From NCBI RefSeq assembly GCF_018070025.1, contig NZ_JAGPYQ010000001.1, forward strand, positions 1,612,001 through 1,676,000: a stretch of DNA of 64,000 nt. The letters are read 5' to 3'. The notes under the pieces are model-generated. The model had not been told where the DNA came from. It searched no databases and was given only the letters and a program-made list of their open reading frames with translations. How positions within the stretch are numbered: position 1 is the first letter of the stretch; each line of letters opens with the position of its first letter. This document shows positions 59,473 through 64,000 of this stretch, piece by piece. The stretch is from Streptomyces liliiviolaceus. Its GTDB lineage: Bacteria > Actinomycetota > Actinomycetes > Streptomycetales > Streptomycetaceae. The position numbers were made by a program, and so were the translations under genes.

Positions 59473-60906
59473 GTGAGCCTTTGGACTTCCCTCGAACCCG
59501 CCTCCGCGACCGTGGACCCGGGTGGCAGTACGACGGTGCGGCTGCGTCTGCGCAACACCGGTGATGTGGTGGACGAGTACCGCTTCGAGGCGGTCGGTCC
59601 GCTCGCGCCGTGGGCGAGGGTCGAGCCACAGGTCCTTCGGCTCTATCCGGGGACGACGGGTTCCGTGGACATCGCGTTCGCGCCGCCGCGGACGCCGGAT
59701 GCGACGGCGGGTCCGAATCCGTACGCGGTGCGGATCACGCCGACCGAGCATCCCGAGGCGACGACGGTCCCGGAGGGGAACCTCACCATCACCCCCTTCA
59801 CGGAGGTGCGGGCGGAGTTGGTGCCGCCGACCGTGAAGGGGCGTTTCCGGGGGCGGCCGAAGCTGGCCGTGGACAACCTGGGCAATACGAAGCTGACGGC
59901 GTCGGTGAGTGGCAGCGACAACGGCGATCAGTTGTCCTACGACATCTACCCGTCGAACGTGCAGATCGAGCCGGGTCGTGCCGCGTTCGTGAAGACGACG
60001 CTCAAGCCGCGCCAGATCATCTGGTTCGGATCGAAGGAGTCCCGGCCCTACACCCTGGCCGTGCAGCGGTCCGGTGTGGACCCGCTGGACGTCGAGGGCA
60101 CGTACGTCCAGAAGGGGTTCCTGCCGCGCTGGCTCGCGACCTTCCTCGGCATCTTCATGGCGCTCGCCCTCACCTTCGTGCTGCTGTGGATCGCCTACAA
60201 GCCCCAGGTCCGCAGCTCCGCCACGGAGAAACTGCAGGAAGCCGGCATCAGCACCCTGGCACCCTCCCCCTCACTCACCCCCGAGGCGCCGAAGGCCCCG
60301 TCGGTCGAGCCGGTGGCCTCCGAGCCCGCCGCTCCGACGACGTCCGGCGACGGCGACGGCGGTGGTGGCGGAGGCGGAGGCGGGGGAAGCCCGTCGCCGA
60401 AGCCGACGAAGAAGAGCGTCGTCCCCGCGACCGAGATCCTCCTGCGGAACCCGACCACCAAGATGTGCGCCGACCTCCCCGGCCGTGACAAGGGCAAGGC
60501 GACCGGCCGCGTACAGCAGGCCACCTGCACCGAGAACACGGATGAGGACAACCAGCTCTGGAACCTTGAGGTGCGCCAGCCGAAGGGCGGCCCCGGCGGC
60601 TCCGCCCTCTTCGTGATCCGCAACGTCAAGGACCAGCTCTGCATGGACCTGCCGAACGCCGGGGCGCAGCCCGTGCAGGTGGGGATATTCGAGTCCCCGT
60701 GCGACGGCACGACGGCCGACAACGACCTGTGGTGGATCGACAAGCAGGAGAGCGGCGCCTACTGGATCCGCAACTTCGCCAGCAACAACAAGTGCCTGGA
60801 CGTCGCCGGGTTCAGCACCGGCACGGTCGACACGAACCTGACGCTGTATCACTGCTCCAACACCGATGACCAGGAGTGGCTCATCATTCATCCCAACAGG
60901 GGCTGA
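59473..60906 (+). CDS. CIS-associated membrane protein with C-terminal ricin-type lectin domain
   Basis: 477 residues, GTG 59473. Residues about 1-210 are a two-part beta-sandwich module (ASATVDPGGSTTVRLRLRNT, then KLAVDNLGNTKLTASVSGSD). A transmembrane helix follows (about 215-240: WLATFLGIFMALALTFVLLW), then a Pro/Gly linker with a run of Gly and a ricin-B-like beta-trefoil (about 325-477: NPTTKMCADLPG, DNQLWNLEV, NNKCLDVAGF, DDQEWLII). The outer lectin domain should bind sugar. Its N-terminal module is almost identical to that of the next gene. Such proteins are regular companions of Streptomyces CIS genes. Confidence 0.82.
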   Translation: MSLWTSLEPASATVDPGGSTTVRLRLRNTGDVVDEYRFEAVGPLAPWARVEPQVLRLYPGTTGSVDIAFAPPRTPDATAGPNPYAVRITPTEHPEATTVPEGNLTITPFTEVRAELVPPTVKGRFRGRPKLAVDNLGNTKLTASVSGSDNGDQLSYDIYPSNVQIEPGRAAFVKTTLKPRQIIWFGSKESRPYTLAVQRSGVDPLDVEGTYVQKGFLPRWLATFLGIFMALALTFVLLWIAYKPQVRSSATEKLQEAGISTLAPSPSLTPEAPKAPSVEPVASEPAAPTTSGDGDGGGGGGGGGGSPSPKPTKKSVVPATEILLRNPTTKMCADLPGRDKGKATGRVQQATCTENTDEDNQLWNLEVRQPKGGPGGSALFVIRNVKDQLCMDLPNAGAQPVQVGIFESPCDGTTADNDLWWIDKQESGAYWIRNFASNNKCLDVAGFSTGTVDTNLTLYHCSNTDDQEWLIIHPNRG

Positions 60907-60996
60907 AACACGGGGCAGTTGGTGCCGCCTGTTCGGGCACGCATCCTGCCCCGCCGCTTCCTGACCCGGCACCGGATCCGCGTTTAAATTCTCAGA

Positions 60997-62436
60997 GTGA
61001 GCCTTTGGACTTCCTTGGAGCCCGCCTCCGCGACCGTGGACCCGGGTGGCAGTACGACGGTGCGGCTGCGTCTGCGTAACACCGGTGATGTGGTGGACGA
61101 GTACCGCTTCGAGGCGGTGGGTCCGCTGGCGCCGTGGGCGAGGGTGGAGCCGCAGGTGTTGCGGTTGTATCCGGGGACGACGGGTTCGGTGGACATCGCG
61201 TTCGCGCCGCCGCGGACGCCGGATGCGACGGCGGGTCCGAATCCGTACGCGGTCCGGATCACGCCGACCGAGCACCCCGAGGCGACGACGGTTCCCGAGG
61301 GGAATCTGACGATCACTCCGTTCACGGAGGTGCGGGCGGAGTTGGTGCCGCCGACCGTGAAGGGGCGGTTTCGGGGGCGGCCGAAGCTGGCCGTGGACAA
61401 CCTCGGCAATACGAAGCTGACCGCGTCCGTGAGCGGCAGTGACAACGGTGACCAGCTCTCGTACGACATCCATCCGTCGAATGTGCAGATCGAGCCGGGG
61501 CGTGCGGCGTTCGTGAAGACGACGCTGAAGCCGCGGCAGATCATCTGGTTCGGGTCGAAGGAGTCCCGGCCGTACACCCTGGCCGTGCAGCGGTCGGGTG
61601 TGGATCCGCTGGGTGTGGAAGGGACGTACGTTCAGAAGGGGTTCCTGCCTCGCTGGCTCGCGACCTTCCTCGGCATTTTCATGGCGCTCGCCCTCACCTT
61701 CGTGCTGCTGTGGATCGCCTACAAGCCGCAGGTCCGCAGTACCGCCACGGAGAAGCTGCAGGAAGCCGGCATCAGCACGCTGCCGCCCAGCAGTCCCACG
61801 GCGTCTCCGCCCATACCGACCACTCCCACCGTCGCTCCCACGACTCCCCCGGCCGTTGCGGAGACGCAGGCCGCCGGTGGGGCCGCCGCCGGAGCGGGGG
61901 GCGGTGGTTCCGACGAGGAGAAGGAGACCAAGGCCCCGGAGCGGACCGCGGCGACCGCCGTCCAGGAACTGGCCGCCGAGGAACCCGACAAGAAGCACAT
62001 CTGCTACCGGGCCTTCGTGAAGGACAAGGGCTGGACCGAAGCGGTCTGCGACGGCGAGACGGCGGGCACGGTGGGGGAGAACACGCCGCTGAAGAGCCTC
62101 AACATCGCCGTGTCGGGGACCAAGGGGACGGCCAGCGCGGCGTTCGTCAACGACCCCGAGACGACGAACGGGCAGGGGCACTACATCGCGCCCTGGTCGG
62201 GTGCGGCGGACGGGATCGACAACTACATCGGCAGTACGAAGAAGGACGCGCCGGATCTGCTGGGGTTCACCATCAACGTCGACAACGGGGGTGGGGCCGT
62301 GTGCCAGAACGCGCACGTGCACGACGGGGGTTGGCTGGGCCTCGGCTGCGACAAGCCGGGGGAGGGTGAAGGGTTCATCTTCGGCGGGTCGCTGGACAAC
62401 AACCGCTGGTTGGAAGCGGTGAAGTTCACGGTGTGA
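60997..62436 (+). CDS. Paralogous CIS-associated membrane protein with C-terminal ChW-like domain
   Basis: 479 residues, GTG 60997. Residues 1-258 repeat the module and membrane helix of the previous gene with about three substitutions. The linker and outer part are unrelated: two clostridial hydrophobic-W-like repeats (ICYRAFVKDKGWTEAVCDGE with AGTVGENTPLKSLNIAVSG; CQNAHVHDGGWLGLGCDKPG with NNRWLEAVKFTV). ChW repeats occur in cell-wall or surface-binding proteins. The pair is therefore one anchor with two interchangeable outer binders. Confidence 0.8.
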   Translation: MSLWTSLEPASATVDPGGSTTVRLRLRNTGDVVDEYRFEAVGPLAPWARVEPQVLRLYPGTTGSVDIAFAPPRTPDATAGPNPYAVRITPTEHPEATTVPEGNLTITPFTEVRAELVPPTVKGRFRGRPKLAVDNLGNTKLTASVSGSDNGDQLSYDIHPSNVQIEPGRAAFVKTTLKPRQIIWFGSKESRPYTLAVQRSGVDPLGVEGTYVQKGFLPRWLATFLGIFMALALTFVLLWIAYKPQVRSTATEKLQEAGISTLPPSSPTASPPIPTTPTVAPTTPPAVAETQAAGGAAAGAGGGGSDEEKETKAPERTAATAVQELAAEEPDKKHICYRAFVKDKGWTEAVCDGETAGTVGENTPLKSLNIAVSGTKGTASAAFVNDPETTNGQGHYIAPWSGAADGIDNYIGSTKKDAPDLLGFTINVDNGGGAVCQNAHVHDGGWLGLGCDKPGEGEGFIFGGSLDNNRWLEAVKFTV

Positions 62437-62502
62437 CCCACTTTGTGGGTCGGCTTGTGTGCCGGGTGCGGGCCGGTGGGGACTGACCCAAAGGATTGCG
62501 CA

Positions 62503-62530
62503 GTTCCCCGCGCCCCTGAAGGGGCGCGGG
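62503..62530. terminator. Intergenic-repeat hairpin terminator
   Basis: CCCGCGCCCC-TGAA-GGGGCGCGGG is a perfect 10-bp stem that includes the GTTCCCCGCGCCCCT repeat seen at 39.6 kb. It lies between the stop at 62436 and the convergent gene ending at 62536. Confidence 0.85.
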
Positions 62531-62535
62531 TTCGT

Positions 62536-64000
62536 TCAGGCCGTCGCTGCCGCGTTCGCCTTCTTTTCTGTCAAGTGGCCCTGAGGGTCGGTCATTTTGG
62601 ACGCGTTCGCCGGGTCACGGAGCATGCGGCGGACCGCCGGTGCCGGCATCCGGACCACCACCGGTCGGGGGAGGGTGAACTCCCGTACGCCGACCGACCG
62701 CCGCCCACCCGGACCGCGTTCCGCGACCCGCGCCACCACCCGCACGTCCAGCGTGAACTGCACCAGCACCGACTCGAACTTCGGCTTGTGCAGCGGCATC
62801 GACCCGGCGGCGTTCGCATGCGCGTCCGTCACGCTGCCGCTCCCGTCGGCATTGCCGAGCAACTGGTTCATCCGGAACTCCGTGGCGTTGAGAACCCCCG
62901 CCCCGACGATCCCCCGCGCGGACTTCCCGTGCTCGGCGGACTGCTGGCTGTCCACCCCGGTGGGCCGCGGCGCGTCCAGACCGCTCTGCGCCACCGTCTC
63001 GAACGTCATCTTGTCGCCGACCCCCAGCACCCGACCGCCCCGCAGCCGCGCGTGCAGCGAGGTGCGCAGGTCCTGGCCCCGCAGACCGCTCGCGTGCACG
63101 GGCGGCAGATCCACCCCGGCGGAGGTCAGCAGGGGGAGCGCCGAGATGAGCCACTCCGTGGACACCGCCTCGCGCTGGACGTGGGCGGCGGCGTCGCCCT
63201 GCTTGCCGTACCGCTTGCTGCCGCCTGCCTCCCGCACGGTGTCGTCGATGAGTTTCCGGATGTCCGGCGCCCCCTGGAAGCCGTTGACCTGCGCCTCCAT
63301 CGGCAGCGTCACCCCGCCCTCGTGCCAGGGCCCCATCCGGTCGGCACGGGCGTCCTCGCGGCCGGGCGGGGTCGGCCGCCCCGCCCCCTGCTGCCCTTGC
63401 TGCTGCTGATCCTGCTGGACCGGCTCCAGTCGGTTCAGGGCCGTGAGGTCGTTCTGCAGGATGCGGTGGGTCAGCTGCCGGCCGCTCAGCTGCGCCAGCC
63501 CCAACCGGCCCTTGGACGAGTGCAGTTCGAGCGACGCCGTGATCGGTACGTTCATGCGCACCGAGCGCGCCGAGGCCTCGGCGACGGTCTTGACGCCTAG
63601 CTGGGCACGGCCGACGGACGCGGTCTTCTGGGCGTCGCTGTACCCGAGGCCGAACCCCGCCGCGCCGCCGACGTTCTTCAGCTGGCCACCGCCGTTCTCG
63701 GGCTTCGCCGCCCCGGCGAAGACGGCCTCGACCCCGCGTGCGTCGCTCTTCTCCCGGCCGTTCGCCCGCTGCGCCGAGGCCGAGGTGATGTACTCCATGT
63801 CCCCGGGGCCCTCGTTCAGCGTCTCGGCATGGGTGCCCGGCCCGTTGCGGCTGACCTTGAACACCGCCCAGTACGGCGTCCTGCGCCCGTCCAGCAGCTC
63901 CACCGTGACGCCGCCGTCCATGGCGCCGGAGAGCAGCCCGGCGGCCCCGTCCTTGTCGAGGACCCGCAGCAACCGCTGCACGTTGTCGTTGCGGTCCTTG
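62536..64000 (-). CDS. C-terminal part of a large unrecognised protein (5' end outside window)
   Basis: At least 487 residues are visible; the frame runs open to the window edge. The sequence is hydrophilic and soluble: YWAVFKVSRNGPGTHAETLN, DMEYITSASAQRANGREKSD, a Gln-rich VQQDQQQQGQQ stretch (a VQQ rather than VQR), and a repeated beta-rich region (FESVLVQFTLDVRVVARVAE, VGVREFTLPRPVVVRM). No catalytic motif is recognised. It resembles the C-terminal portion of very large Streptomyces proteins of unknown role. It converges on the CIS-associated gene pair. Confidence 0.7.
   Translation of the reverse strand, partial: KDRNDNVQRLLRVLDKDGAAGLLSGAMDGGVTVELLDGRRTPYWAVFKVSRNGPGTHAETLNEGPGDMEYITSASAQRANGREKSDARGVEAVFAGAAKPENGGGQLKNVGGAAGFGLGYSDAQKTASVGRAQLGVKTVAEASARSVRMNVPITASLELHSSKGRLGLAQLSGRQLTHRILQNDLTALNRLEPVQQDQQQQGQQGAGRPTPPGREDARADRMGPWHEGGVTLPMEAQVNGFQGAPDIRKLIDDTVREAGGSKRYGKQGDAAAHVQREAVSTEWLISALPLLTSAGVDLPPVHASGLRGQDLRTSLHARLRGGRVLGVGDKMTFETVAQSGLDAPRPTGVDSQQSAEHGKSARGIVGAGVLNATEFRMNQLLGNADGSGSVTDAHANAAGSMPLHKPKFESVLVQFTLDVRVVARVAERGPGGRRSVGVREFTLPRPVVVRMPAPAVRRMLRDPANASKMTDPQGHLTEKKANAAATA

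Overview
The window is high-GC actinobacterial DNA, almost certainly Streptomyces. Codons end in G or C, GTG/TTG starts with GGAGG-type ribosome sites are common, and there are many secreted Ala-rich proteins. It also carries a pSAM2-type integrative element, a Streptomyces contractile injection system (CIS) cluster, and the short 'GTTCCCCGCGCCCCT' intergenic repeat typical of the genus.

Layout. 1-7.7 kb holds cell-surface and secreted functions: a DUF4232-like exported protein, a large secreted protein, a NodB-type deacetylase, a DUF6215-like membrane protein and a PA14/fibronectin-III protein. 7.7-11.5 kb is an accessory strip of small hypothetical and immunity-like genes (DUF7660-like, Imm1-like) with an IS5-family transposase split by a frame change. 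11.5-18.3 kb is a small island bounded by an 88-bp direct repeat of the 3' part of tRNA-Gly(CCC). It carries a two-gene unit (membrane protein plus NACHT-HEAT STAND NTPase) and a second two-gene unit (DUF1152 plus HEAT-like protein), but no integrase. After tRNA-Gly come a small zinc-ribbon gene, dcd and a phosphoribosyltransferase (PRT) gene.

19.9-32.7 kb is a complete-looking pSAM2-type integrative and conjugative element with a large serine recombinase. It is inserted in the PRT gene 16 codons before that gene's stop. The element supplies a replacement C-terminus, and the displaced native tail is readable just beyond the integrase. Inside are regulators (XRE/coiled-coil, NsdA-like, RsbW-like, GntR/KorSA-like), a phosphotransferase, the DNA-translocase TraSA homologue, spread-type small proteins and a RepSA-type initiator whose start codon is out of frame with its body.

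32.8-42.6 kb is chromosomal: an AraC/GyrI-like regulator, an EamA-like membrane protein, a GNAT acetyltransferase, a sulfite-oxidase-type molybdoenzyme, a Yip1-family protein and three FG-GAP proteins. 42.7-62.4 kb is the CIS locus. The minus-strand operon runs sheath, tube, assembly-chaperone-like protein, DUF6760-like, a 1,296-residue VQR-repeat protein, second tube protein, LysM protein, VgrG/gpD spike, gp25, baseplate J, tail protein I, zinc-ribbon/glycan-binding membrane protein. Divergent to it lie a DUF4157 protein with an aspzincin-like metallopeptidase end (probable cargo) and two paralogous membrane proteins that share an N-terminal module but end in different surface-binding domains. 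The window closes inside a large unrecognised protein.

The most unusual systems are the NACHT-HEAT/membrane pair, which shares a glycine-rich 27-residue motif in the style of amyloid-signalling NLR pairs, and the VQR chain protein beside a VQR-containing protease cargo in the CIS locus.
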